Below, piece by piece: positions 28,401-35,738 of a stretch of DNA of 53,826 nucleotides. The DNA is taken from NCBI RefSeq assembly GCF_001043975.1, contig NZ_LABY01000004.1:1-53826 (forward strand), read 5' to 3'. Below the pieces are notes generated by a model. It was given only the letters and a program-made list of their open reading frames with translations. It did not search any database and was not told where the DNA came from. The position numbers and the translations under genes are program-made. Source of the stretch: Methylobacterium variabile (GTDB lineage: Bacteria > Pseudomonadota > Alphaproteobacteria > Rhizobiales > Beijerinckiaceae). Each line of letters begins with the position of its first letter. The first letter of the stretch is position 1.

Positions 28401-29111
28401 CGCGTGGCCGGCTTCCCGCCCGAACTTCACGTAGTGTAGCAGGGGGTTATCGTTCTCCTGCGCCTCCCGCAGGTAGCGGCGGCGGTAGAAGTGCGTGTCG
28501 AAGTCCGGCGCCGGGTCGCGATTCTCGCCGTAGCCGTGCTCCATGTAGTGCTCGAAGGGATCGAAGGCGTCCCAGTTCGCCTCTTCGTTCAAGGAGACGT
28601 AGAAGGCCTCGTCGAACAGCGCGCGGCACTGCGCGACGACCGCCGGGTCGGACCGCCACGCGGCCTGCGACGGCGGAGCAGTGAAGGCGCGGGACAGCGG
28701 GTTGTTCGGATAGCCCCCGTAGAGGCGCAGGCAGACGGCGGCGGCGTCTACGCCAGGCTCCTCAGCCTCGGGATGCGAGGCGGTGAACGCCGGCACGTCA
28801 AAATTCGGGCTCGGCTGGCGCTTCTCGGCGGCGCCGTGGCGGAGATAGTGGATGAGCGGATTGGTGTCCGCGGTCGACACGTCGCGGTAGCGGGCGCGAT
28901 AGTGGCGGGTGTCGAAGTAGGGCGACGGGTTGAGGCCTGCTCTCCATCCGACCCGGCAGTAATGCTCGGCCGCGTTGACGGAAGCGTCGATGTTCGCAGC
29001 AATCCGGTAGAACGCCTCGTCGAAATAGATGCTGCGCGCGATCTCCGCGCCCTCGCGACGCAAGGCGGCGGCCCTCCTGCGCGCCGAACTCCAATGCCGG
29101 AACATGCTCAA
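25476..29111 (-). CDS. Three-module glycosyltransferase (RgpF-like + GT4/WsaF-like + GT2)
   Basis: A 1211-residue protein, probably making a rhamnan-like or other surface polysaccharide. Residues ~28-240: three repeats of the type YFDExFYR..NPLxHYLxHG..xRxPSPxFD found in large glycosyltransferases. ~256-500: rhamnan-synthesis F-like module (LSLCLHIHCYYPELFPEF; GHLHTKLSPHIDWGTAWR; AIYPTNYF). ~543-885: GT4/WsaF-like transferase (NIHWIVPSFGGPGAGGHMT; FVQDYEPAFHPAG; YRGADIGLVFSATNYSLVPLEMMACGLPVV). ~909-1190: GT2 fold (ASVIIPTYDAGEAF; LVVDSGSRDGT; nucleotide-binding TQDAR in place of DxD). No membrane segment. It is minus strand, convergent with the RTX gene and co-directional with the GT61 gene 79 bp upstream. 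Confidence 0.85.
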   Translation of the reverse strand: MSMFRHWSSARRRAAALRREGAEIARSIYFDEAFYRIAANIDASVNAAEHYCRVGWRAGLNPSPYFDTRHYRARYRDVSTADTNPLIHYLRHGAAEKRQPSPNFDVPAFTASHPEAEEPGVDAAAVCLRLYGGYPNNPLSRAFTAPPSQAAWRSDPAVVAQCRALFDEAFYVSLNEEANWDAFDPFEHYMEHGYGENRDPAPDFDTHFYRRRYLREAQENDNPLLHYVKFGREAGHATCPPHHVVLDEIEAGDGGGLSLCLHIHCYYPELFPEFLPGLRHLPPSAHVVVTAVTEADAVYVANLLRRETLGPSHEVRVVANIGRDLKPFLVDCADIWSRFDIVGHLHTKLSPHIDWGTAWRRYLLDSLLGDASLVARAMSAFAADDQIGAIYPTNYFRIKEFTAVEQNARVIDTFLEAHGLARRRSDPQDFPAGSMAWYRTSALRPLAAILRDGDAFEEEAGRIDGTFAHALERIIGLFIAANGYRSLRYATRTRHRLPRLPSPPPRDPGAPIAKRWPRDTPLVAREEAVPLRPRYRRHDPRSLNIHWIVPSFGGPGAGGHMTIFRMVRFLESFGHRQTIWLQNAVHFKNQAHAKALIREWYQPIGDRVNVLFLHDDTRRLSGDVLIATDCWTAFPAATASSFQERFYFVQDYEPAFHPAGEIKEVAELTYDLGFACLCAGRWLQGLMEARGTWVRAWDLAVDHDVYFPRPAPPAPPRTIKIAFYARGYTPRRAVRLGIAALNELARRLPGIEVHLFGQEDVNVEEIEFPYINHGILSSEGLSDLYRGADIGLVFSATNYSLVPLEMMACGLPVVELDVPSTRAVFSGEEVSLARPRPSEIAACIEALARDPAKRAAQVAAGLAYVSGLSWETSARRVEAALLERLEQVGSRPIDAGTVLGRAPALVTRRKASVIIPTYDAGEAFGSVLDAVTRQSCDFAYDVLVVDSGSRDGTCDLVRRYADRGARLETIANSEFQHGRTRNLAIARTDGEYVAVLTQDARPKDENWLARLIGGFAKGPRVAGVIGRHEAYPEHDPFTRRDMAEHFDQLALMSAVTSLDVGLPSWLYPGSVPWWMTLIFYSDNNSAMARAVWKEIPYPEVEWGEDQVWAFEMLKLGFEKAYVDDAVVYHSHDFTPARQFATSATEGAFWAEQFGIALHEDLVGAITAMKHRDESYALAQGIGRDVLARRLALNNATVRGRQAGTLAKPARG

Positions 29112-29190
29112 CCTCTGCGGGACTTCTTCTGTTTATTGCTTCCAAAACGGCAAGGCGGCATCCGTTCGCGCCTCGCCCTTGTCTGGGCCG

Positions 29191-30432
29191 CTACGCTCCC
29201 AGCAGGCCCGTCCGCGGTGCAGGCGCCCCCGCCGTGAGGGCGCGCAGCACGGAAGAGAGGTGCTGCGGATCGACGGAAAACGACTTCTGGTAGAGGCTGT
29301 GAGGATCGTTCTCGTCCGGGGTGCCGAACATCACGTGGTAGGGCTGGCCGCACATCGCCGCCTGGTCCCAGAAGAACGGCTCGTTCCAGCCGCTCGGCGC
29401 GAGGTAGAGGAGCGGCGTTCCCGGTGGACAGAACACCGTGCTCGTCATGCTCGCTCCCATGATCCCGGCGACGATCTCGGCCTGCGCGAAGGCGTCGATC
29501 TGCTCGCGCAGCGACAGGCCGTCCGTCACGAGTTCGACGAAGCCGTGCTCGCTCAGGATCGGGGACAGGTCCGCGATGTTGGTGAGGCGGCGTGGCCAAT
29601 GGTCCGCCCGGTTGACGAAGAGGCGCCGCCCCGGCGTGGCGCTCGCGATTGTCCGCCTCCCGAGATCCCGCACGTAAGCGAGGGCGTCCGGGTTCTTCAG
29701 GAACGGGTGCACGGAGCAGGGCGTGACGTAGAGGAGATCCTTCACCCTGACCGGGATTTCGGGATCGACGAAGCGGCTCTCGCAGGCCCGCGACCCGGCT
29801 GCCAGGGTCACGCCCTCCTGCCTGACCCGGTCGATCGCGTCGTTGAGCCGGGAGAACAGGCAGAGCAGGGGCCGGTCCACGCGCTCGAGCGCGGCGTAGC
29901 GCGTGAAGTCGTCGACGAGCCAGTGTCCGTAGTTGAATGACCCCACCGATCCGTAGAAGATGACGGCGGCTCCGCCGCTGTCCAGTTCCTGGATGTTGGT
30001 CCTGCTCCTCAGCTTGTCGGCGACGTCTCCGCCCTTCTCCTGCCTGTCGATGATCCGGAAGTTCTCGTAGAGGGGGATCAGATCGTCGCCCGACTGGAGG
30101 AAGATCATGTTCCGCCAGACCACCGCCTCCCTGATGCGGACCAAGGAGGAGGGGCTCGAACTCGCGTAGCGGCTGTTGATGTCCGCGTAATGGCTCAGCA
30201 GGACGTCGATGTCGGCGGGCGAGGGCCCGGCGACGCTCGCGGGCATCGGCCGGGCGACCGCGTGCCGGGCGAAGACCGGCTGCAGGATCCCGAACTCCGA
30301 CCTGGCAGGGTCAGACACCTCGCGGATGCGCTCGAACGTGATGTGGGGATCGTGCCATTCCTCGCGTGTGTACAGGTCTCGTGGGGCGCAGGACACGCCC
30401 TCGTGGATTTGCCGTTGCATGCGATGAGCCAA
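29191..30432 (-). CDS. Glycosyltransferase family 61 protein
   Basis: A 413-residue protein with a GT61 (DUF563) domain over the C-terminal two thirds: AAVIFYGSVGSFNYGHWLVDDFTRY around residue 155, RRLFVNRADHWPRRLTN near 265, and IVAGIMGASMTSTVFCPPGTPLLYL near 335 (GT61 members keep the GAxxxxxxF..PG pattern). No signal peptide or membrane segment, so it is probably cytosolic and transfers a pentose or related sugar (family knowledge; donor unknown here). ATG at 30420 (MQRQ) is an alternative start. Same strand as the large glycosyltransferase (79-bp gap) and the TylF-like methyltransferase (57 bp). Confidence 0.82.
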   Translation of the reverse strand: MAHRMQRQIHEGVSCAPRDLYTREEWHDPHITFERIREVSDPARSEFGILQPVFARHAVARPMPASVAGPSPADIDVLLSHYADINSRYASSSPSSLVRIREAVVWRNMIFLQSGDDLIPLYENFRIIDRQEKGGDVADKLRSRTNIQELDSGGAAVIFYGSVGSFNYGHWLVDDFTRYAALERVDRPLLCLFSRLNDAIDRVRQEGVTLAAGSRACESRFVDPEIPVRVKDLLYVTPCSVHPFLKNPDALAYVRDLGRRTIASATPGRRLFVNRADHWPRRLTNIADLSPILSEHGFVELVTDGLSLREQIDAFAQAEIVAGIMGASMTSTVFCPPGTPLLYLAPSGWNEPFFWDQAAMCGQPYHVMFGTPDENDPHSLYQKSFSVDPQHLSSVLRALTAGAPAPRTGLLGA

Positions 30433-30489
30433 CTTTTCGCGATTTTCGACCGGATGTCACGTCGCCTTGGTGCCGAGCGGCCGCGGGCG

Positions 30490-31254
30490 TCAGCGCTCCC
30501 GCAGCCGCGAGACAATGTCCGAGTAGTGCGAGAGGTTGAAGAGCGGCATGTTCATGACGACGTCGACGTAGGTCGCGCGGGCAATGGCCTCGACGTCCTT
30601 GAACACCGGACCCGGCAGAGCGCGGGGCGCCTGCCAGACGACGGTCTGCCCGTGGTTCTCCACGATCGTCGCGTAGCTGTACGAGGGCATGAAGTGGTGA
30701 ATGAAGAAGACGAGCTTGTAGACGTCGCCCATCCATGACCCGTCGGGATTCGACGTCGCCTGCCAGAATCGGCGGCTGAGATCGAGGTCCGGAAGGGATG
30801 CCGCGTAGGAGGCTGGGATGACGTCGTCGATGACGACCACGCCCCCTGGTTTCAACGCGACCGTGGCGTTGAGGAAATCGCGCAGCGTCTGCTCGAAGGT
30901 GTGCAGCCCGTCGATGTAGATTACGTCGAAACGGTGCACCGGAGCTTCCGTTTGGAAGAATTGATCGCTCGTCACGTTGAAATAGCGACAGTTCTGGTTG
31001 TCGGCCTGCTGCCTTGCCGCATCCACGTCGAACGAAAAGGTCGGATCGACCGCGATCTTCGAGCCGGCACGCAGGCCATGGAAGGTCTCGCCCTTGTCGA
31101 CGCCGACCTCAAGGTAGGCCGGAGCCTCGAACAGAGCGAGCAATCCCTGCAAGACCTGATACCGTTCCATGTCCGTCAACCTGTTCGATAGGGAAGAAGC
31201 CAGGGCCATCTCCGACGAAGCGGATCCCGGTTCGTGGCAGAAAGTGCGATACAA
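30490..31254 (-). CDS. Class I SAM methyltransferase, TylF/CmcI-like (Methyltransf_24 type)
   Basis: A 254-residue protein with a Rossmann methyltransferase core: motif I AYLEVGVDKGETFHGL, acidic loop KIAVDPTFSFD, DVIYIDGLHTFEQTLRDF (metal/substrate region typical of TylF/CmcI and sugar O-methyltransferases), and GGVVVIDD. These enzymes O-methylate sugars or small molecules; next to glycosyltransferases a glycan methylation role is likely (inference). The first ~25 residues fit the family poorly; an ATG at 31209 is a reasonable alternative start. First gene of the glycan cluster on this strand. Confidence 0.82.
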   Translation of the reverse strand: MYRTFCHEPGSASSEMALASSLSNRLTDMERYQVLQGLLALFEAPAYLEVGVDKGETFHGLRAGSKIAVDPTFSFDVDAARQQADNQNCRYFNVTSDQFFQTEAPVHRFDVIYIDGLHTFEQTLRDFLNATVALKPGGVVVIDDVIPASYAASLPDLDLSRRFWQATSNPDGSWMGDVYKLVFFIHHFMPSYSYATIVENHGQTVVWQAPRALPGPVFKDVEAIARATYVDVVMNMPLFNLSHYSDIVSRLRER

Positions 31255-31800
31255 TCAAAGGCCTGGGGCGTCGCGCGCCAGCTTGCGCCGATCCGTGCCG
31301 GCAGCGGCGAACGGTTGCGGATCCCGCGTCCGGATACCGGGGGCGGGCGCAATCGAGTTCCAGGGCCGGACGGCCCTGCGAAAGGTGCAGCCCGGGTCGC
31401 ATCCTGTCGAGACCTCTGCATGCTGGATGGCGGCTCGCAGACCACCCATTTTCAGTAAACGCGGTCAAATGCAAGCTGCTGGCAATCGCGGTCCGCCCCG
31501 GCTCCATTGCGGGGCGAGCCCGGCGGTCGATGGCTGTCCTGCAACTCCGACGCGGCGCGTGCGGCCGACGTTGTGATTTCCTTAGGCCAAGCTCAGTCGG
31601 GATGCAGGGGCACCGCAGTCACGATTCTCCTGTCACAAAGGATCTCCGCGAACCCTCTCGCATCGTGCCCGGATCATCGCTCGTGGCAGCGGGGCCGTCT
31701 CCTGCCGGAGTGGGAACTGGCCGGCGCTTTGCCTCATGGATCGAATGCTCTACCAGACGTCGTCGGAGCCCCCGGGGCGTGATCGTGCAGGAGGCACGCG
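31255..31800. other. 546-bp divergent spacer between two methyltransferase genes
   Basis: No gene is recognisable; short frames on both strands lack motifs. One hairpin CGCCCCG-(9 nt)-CGGGGCG lies at 31494-31516. Promoters of the glycan cluster (minus) and of the methyltransferase at 31801 (plus) must lie here. RBS GGAGG precedes 31801. Confidence 0.45.
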
Positions 31801-32454
31801 ATGACCAAGGTACAGAACTCCCGCCTTGAAGCAGTCGTCTCGGCGGAGGCCTTCCATTGGGGTGCCGAAGTCGGCGAGCGCTACCACGGCGTCGCGGCCG
31901 AGCACATGGATGCTCAGTGGCAGCAGATGTTGAAGCCGTTCTTCGACCGCTATCCATTCGACCTCACCGAGGTGGTCGACTTCGCCGCCGGCTACGGCCG
32001 CAACACCCGCAAGCTCCTGGAGACCGGCGCACGCCACGTCACCATGGTGGATGTCAACCAGGATTGCATCGCTCATCTTCGCGAGAATTTGCAGCAAGAG
32101 AACGTCACAGCCGTTCAGAACAATGGCTTCGACCTGTCTCCGTTGCCGGATGGTCGCTACACCTTCCTGTATTCGTTCGATGCCATGGTCCATTTCGACC
32201 TCGAAATCGCCATCGCTTACCTGCCGGAATTTCAGCGCATTCTCAAATCCGAGTCGTATGCCCTGATTCATCATTCAAATTATTCTGCCAACCCGGGCGG
32301 TGATTTTACCACGAACCCACACATGCGGAATTACATGACGGCCGGGATCTTCAAGCACGTCGCGATGCGCAATGGCTTCGATGTCGTGGAGCAGTGGATC
32401 TTCTCGTGGGGCGAGCCTGACAACGACTGCATCACGGTGCTCAGGAAGCGCTGA
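31801..32454 (+). CDS. Class I SAM-dependent methyltransferase
   Basis: A 217-residue methyltransferase. Motif I VVDFAAGYGRNTRKLLETGA, acidic residue after strand 2 in VTMVDVNQDC, motif IV in YTFLYSFDAMVHFDLE, and a C-terminal strand pair NGFDVVEQWIFSWGEPDNDCITVLRK. Full length for a stand-alone small methyltransferase. Substrate unknown; placed between glycosyltransferases and an exoprotein gene, it may modify the same glycan (inference). RBS GGAGG about 7 nt before the ATG. Confidence 0.85.
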   Translation: MTKVQNSRLEAVVSAEAFHWGAEVGERYHGVAAEHMDAQWQQMLKPFFDRYPFDLTEVVDFAAGYGRNTRKLLETGARHVTMVDVNQDCIAHLRENLQQENVTAVQNNGFDLSPLPDGRYTFLYSFDAMVHFDLEIAIAYLPEFQRILKSESYALIHHSNYSANPGGDFTTNPHMRNYMTAGIFKHVAMRNGFDVVEQWIFSWGEPDNDCITVLRKR

Positions 32455-32667
32455 CCATCGTTCCTCGCGGCGAGGCCCGCAGGCACAGCCTGGCACCGGC
32501 GACGCGCCGCGAGCAATCGAATACTCCCGTGGGGCGCCCGCAACACAGCTTCGAATTGGAGTGACACCTCTTCTTCGGCGACTTGCCAAGGCTTCGGGCG
32601 CGCTCTCCAAATCGAGGGCAGGTCGGCACGCGAAGGCTGACGAGGCGATCGCGCCGGGGAGGGGAAG

Positions 32668-34230
32668 ATGGCGTTTCAATACACTGTGTCCGTGAACGAT
32701 CCCACGAATTCGCCGAAGGCCGGTGCACTGGGCGCTGTCGTGACCGCCGCGGCGGCGCAATGGTCGAGATGGATCCGCGGGGGCGGCACGCTCGACATCC
32801 AGGTCAACGTCGCGACAACATCGGTGGGCCGCGCCAATGGCGGCGCCGCCACATCGACCTATGTGGGCATGGATGGATCGCGGCTCGTCTACGAGAACGG
32901 CACGATCTCGGAGTTGCGCAGCGGCCGCGACCCGAACGGAGCCGCTCCGGACGTCATCATCACCGTGGATCCGAACTATCTGTCGACGCTGTGGCTGGAT
33001 GCGAACAGCGTCGCGCCGGCCAACATGACCGACGGCCTCAGCGTGTTCATGCACGAGATCGGCCACGCCCTCGGGATGCAGGGATGGCGCAGTCCCACCG
33101 ATGGATCCCTGCCCAACTACGAGTCCACGTGGGACCGCCTCGTGGTCGTCAACGGCGACCACACCGCGTCGTTCGTCGGAACTCACGCGGTCGCCAACTT
33201 CGGCGGCCCGGTCCCGGTCACGTCGCTGAGCAACGGCCAGCAATACAACCATCTGTTCAACAGCGAGACCGAGCGCGGCGGTCAGGATTTGATGAACGGC
33301 ATCGTGTTCAGGTATGCCACGCGGTACGACATCTCGACGCTCGATCTCGCGATCATGCAGGATCTCGGGATGCGCGTGGCACTCTATCAGACGGCACTCA
33401 GCGACGTGAACGGGGACGGCACGTCCGACCTGCTTTTCCAGCAGGGCGGCTCGATCGTCTCCTGGCAGGCGCAGAACGGGCAGGTCCAGGCTGCGACCGG
33501 CCTCGGCAATGCCGGCAGCTACCAGGTGGTCGGCACGGGCGACGTCACCGGCGACGGCACCTCGGACGTCCTGTTCCAGCAGGGCGCTTCGGTCGTCGCC
33601 TGGCGGATGCAGAACGGGCAGGTGCAGGCCGCGACTAGCCTCGGCAGTGCTGGTGGCTACCAGGTGGTCGGCACGGGCGACCTCAACGGCGACGGCACCT
33701 CGGACGTGCTCTTCCAGCAGGGCAGCTCGGTCGTCGCCTGGCGGATGCAGAACGGGCAGGTGCAATCTTCGACCGGGCTCGGCAGTGCTGGTGGCTACCA
33801 GGTGGTTGGCACGGGCGACCTCAACGGCGACGGCACCGATGACATCGTGTTCCAGGACGGCGCCGCGGTGGCGGCCTGGATCATGGGCAACGGCCAAGTG
33901 CAGAGCGTGGCCAATCTCGGCAATGCGGGCAGCTACCGGGTGGAAGGCGTCGGCGACCTGAACGGCGACGGCCGGGCCGACCTCGTGTTCCAGAACGGTG
34001 CCTCCGTGGTTGAGTGGATCATGGGCAGCAACAGTCAGGTGCAGAGCGCCAGCGGCCTGGGCAACGCGGGCGGCTACGCGGTGTCGGGGGTGGGCGACTA
34101 CACCGGCGACGGCACGGCGGACGTTCTGTTTCAGCAGGGCGCGTCGGTAGTGGCCTGGGGGGTGCAGAACGGCCAGGTGCAGTCGCTGCTCAACCTCGGC
34201 AATGCCGGCGCCTACACCGCCGTGAGCTGA
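32668..34230 (+). CDS. Exoprotein: HExxH metalloprotease-like domain + six-blade FG-GAP-like propeller
   Basis: A 520-residue protein. Residues ~1-240 are a zincin-like domain with H129-E130-x-x-H133-x-x-G136 in SVFMHEIGHALGMQGW. At the third metzincin ligand position (HExxHxxGxxH) a Gly stands instead of His/Asp, so the third ligand must come from elsewhere; YESTWDRLV downstream resembles a segment of other secreted HEIGHALG proteins. Residues 246-520 are six propeller blades. No signal peptide; a leaderless secretion route is likely. RBS GGGGAGGGG before the ATG. Fourth member of the module-sharing family; it may process or bind surface glycoproteins (inference). Confidence 0.83.
   Translation: MAFQYTVSVNDPTNSPKAGALGAVVTAAAAQWSRWIRGGGTLDIQVNVATTSVGRANGGAATSTYVGMDGSRLVYENGTISELRSGRDPNGAAPDVIITVDPNYLSTLWLDANSVAPANMTDGLSVFMHEIGHALGMQGWRSPTDGSLPNYESTWDRLVVVNGDHTASFVGTHAVANFGGPVPVTSLSNGQQYNHLFNSETERGGQDLMNGIVFRYATRYDISTLDLAIMQDLGMRVALYQTALSDVNGDGTSDLLFQQGGSIVSWQAQNGQVQAATGLGNAGSYQVVGTGDVTGDGTSDVLFQQGASVVAWRMQNGQVQAATSLGSAGGYQVVGTGDLNGDGTSDVLFQQGSSVVAWRMQNGQVQSSTGLGSAGGYQVVGTGDLNGDGTDDIVFQDGAAVAAWIMGNGQVQSVANLGNAGSYRVEGVGDLNGDGRADLVFQNGASVVEWIMGSNSQVQSASGLGNAGGYAVSGVGDYTGDGTADVLFQQGASVVAWGVQNGQVQSLLNLGNAGAYTAVS
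33403..34227 (+). repeat. Six FG-GAP-like blades (copy D)
   Basis: Six tandem ~138-bp units. Blade 4 begins like copy A (DDIVFQDGxAVAAW) and ends like copy B; blade 5 is identical in protein sequence to copy B; blade 6 returns to the copy A type (WGVQNGQVQSLLNLGNAG). Confidence 0.9.
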
Positions 34231-34248
34231 TCGCAATCCTCATCTCGC

Positions 34249-34269
34249 CCGGGCTCTCGACGAGCCCGG
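34249..34269 (+). terminator. Hairpin after metalloprotease-like gene
   Basis: CCGGGCTC-TCGAC-GAGCCCGG, an 8-bp perfect stem with 5-nt loop, 18 bp after the stop codon. Confidence 0.55.
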
Positions 34270-34569
34270 CCCCGGCTTGATCCGGTCCTGCCGGTCTCCG
34301 CGGCAGGTGCGAGCTCCCTGCCGCACCCGAAGGCCTCGCGGTCACTCAAGAGATCTCCTCGCTGCGGACGAGGCAGGTCAGATACGGCTCGCGCCTGGAC
34401 ATGCCAGACTGTGGGGGAGGCCCGACTGGGAAAAGAGACGACCAGTCCCTTCCGCGGACCTGCTGCTTCAGGCCGGAACAAATCGGATCATGCTCGGACC
34501 AAGCGACGGATCATGCCGCATGAAACGTCGACATCGATATTTCGGAGGATCGTGCAGTCGCTCGACTTA

Positions 34570-34587
34570 GTTCAGAGCAACGCAGGG
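34570..34587 (+). repeat. 18-bp direct repeat, left copy, flanking tRNA-Ser
   Basis: GTTCAGAGCAACGCAGGG here and GTTCAGAGCAACGCGGGG at 34734-34751 differ at one base and lie on either side of the tRNA gene. Origin unknown. Confidence 0.75.
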
Positions 34588-34588
34588 A

Positions 34589-34680
34589 TGGCGGAGACGG
34601 AGGGATTCGAACCCTCGAAGCCCCTTTCGGGGCTTGCTCATTTAGCAAACGAGTGCCTTCAGCCGCTCGGCCACGTCTCC
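34589..34680 (-). tRNA. tRNA-Ser(GCU), CCA end encoded
   Basis: On the minus strand: acceptor stem GGAGACG (5' end at 34680) pairs with CGTCTCC, discriminator G, then an encoded CCA (34589-34591). The anticodon arm is CTCGT-TTGCTAA-ATGAG with anticodon GCU (reads AGC/AGU). A long variable arm (GCCCCGAAAGGGGC) and the T-loop GGTTCGAATCC confirm a class II Ser tRNA. The gene's 3' end faces the accessory region at lower coordinates, the usual side for tRNA-associated islands, but no integrase gene is present. Confidence 0.95.
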
Positions 34681-34733
34681 GGCTGGCCAACGCTCTAGGG
34701 AATTGGCGGAGCGCGGTCAACCGGTTTCGTGGG

Positions 34734-34751
34734 GTTCAGAGCAACGCGGGG
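34734..34751 (+). repeat. 18-bp direct repeat, right copy, flanking tRNA-Ser
   Basis: The second copy of GTTCAGAGCAACGC-GGGG, 164 bp from the first. Confidence 0.75.
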
Positions 34752-34830
34752 CATGCGAGGGGCGTCCCGGCTTGACCCCGGGGCTCACCCGGTTGTCAGA
34801 TGCTGGGCGGGGCAGGCGGGGAGGCCGGTC

Positions 34831-35730
34831 GTGGCGAAAGAGATCTTCGTGTCCTACGGCGTCGACGTCGACGCGGTGGCGGGCTGGCTCGGATCCTACG
34901 GCGGCGAGGACAGCCCGTGCGACATCTCCCGGGGCGTGTTCGCCGGCAAGGTCGGGGCGCCGCGGCTGCTGCGGATGTTTTCGCGATGGGGCATCGAGAC
35001 GACGTGGTTCATCCCCGGCCACTCGATCGAGACCTTTCCCGACGGGATGAAGGCCGTGGCCGCCGCCGGCCACGAGATCGGGATGCACGGCTACAGCCAC
35101 GAGAATCCGATCGCGATGACGCCCGAGCAGGAGGAGGCGATCTTCGACAAGTGCGTCGGGCTCATCGCCGACCTCGCCGGCAAGCCGCCCCGGGGCTACG
35201 TCGCGCCCTGGTGGGAGTTCGGGCCGAAGACCAACGAGCTGCTGCAGAAGAAGGGCATCCGCTACGACCATTCGCTGATGCACAACGATCACCACCCCTA
35301 TTACGTCCGGGTGGGGGAATCCTGGACCAAGATCGACTACGCCCAGCACCCCTCGACCTGGATGCGGCCGTTCGAGCACGGCACCGAGACCCGGCTGATC
35401 GAGATCCCCGCCTCCTGGACCCTCGACGACCTGCCGCCGATGATGTTCGTCAAGGCGGCGCCCAACAGCCACGGCTTCGTCAACCCGCGCGACATCGAGC
35501 AGATGTGGCGCGACCAGTTCGACTGGGTCTACGCCAATTACGATTACGCCGTGTTCCCGATCACCATCCACCCGGACGTCTCGGGCAAGCCGCACGTGCT
35601 GCAGATGCACGAGCGCCTGTTCCAGCACTTCAAGGCCCATGACGGCGTACGCTTCGTGACCATGGAGACGATCGCGGAGGATTTCGCCCGCCGCTTCCCG
35701 TTCGAGGGCACGGCGCGGCCGGATTCCTGA
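34831..35730 (+). CDS. Polysaccharide deacetylase, HpPgdA-like (CE4 family)
   Basis: A 299-residue CE4-fold protein. The N-terminus [26 protein letters not shown] and [20 protein letters not shown] match the Helicobacter PgdA-like/allantoinase-like subgroup. Metal ligands: Asp of VDVDA and the pair in [23 protein letters not shown] is the family's R-x-P loop region. The GTG start at 34831 is chosen because GGGGAGG lies 5-6 nt upstream; a longer ATG frame from 34729 would add 34 unrelated residues. No signal peptide, so it may act in the cytosol on a small amide or N-acyl substrate, not on cell wall. Ends 8 bp before the MCGLCG gene. Confidence 0.88.
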   Translation: MAKEIFVSYGVDVDAVAGWLGSYGGEDSPCDISRGVFAGKVGAPRLLRMFSRWGIETTWFIPGHSIETFPDGMKAVAAAGHEIGMHGYSHENPIAMTPEQEEAIFDKCVGLIADLAGKPPRGYVAPWWEFGPKTNELLQKKGIRYDHSLMHNDHHPYYVRVGESWTKIDYAQHPSTWMRPFEHGTETRLIEIPASWTLDDLPPMMFVKAAPNSHGFVNPRDIEQMWRDQFDWVYANYDYAVFPITIHPDVSGKPHVLQMHERLFQHFKAHDGVRFVTMETIAEDFARRFPFEGTARPDS

Positions 35731-35738
35731 ACGCCCCG

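Larger units (their letters stand above)
34231..34588. other. 358-bp spacer between exoprotein gene and tRNA-Ser
   Basis: No gene is seen. It contains a hairpin at 34249-34269 and, close to the tRNA, one copy (34570-34587) of an 18-bp direct repeat that recurs at 34734-34751. Confidence 0.45.

Noticed and set aside
25602..28439. Plus-strand open frame of about 945 codons
   Set aside because: It is antisense to the three-module glycosyltransferase, whose domains are unmistakable; the plus frame is Arg/Glu/Gly-rich with no motif.
31255..31449. Short minus-strand frame containing GIRTRDPQP, a peptide often produced by translating tRNA genes
   Set aside because: No tRNA cloverleaf, T-loop or acceptor stem could be built around it.
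22105..34425. Identical 15-mer GTGGGGGAGGCCCGA near 22106 and 34411
   Set aside because: The flanks differ completely, and one match of this length is not surprising in GC-rich sequence of this size.
17042..34588. Whole region as an integrative element bounded by tRNA-Ser
   Set aside because: No integrase, no transfer genes and no copy of the tRNA 3' end at the left side were found; only the composition change and flanking repeats support it.
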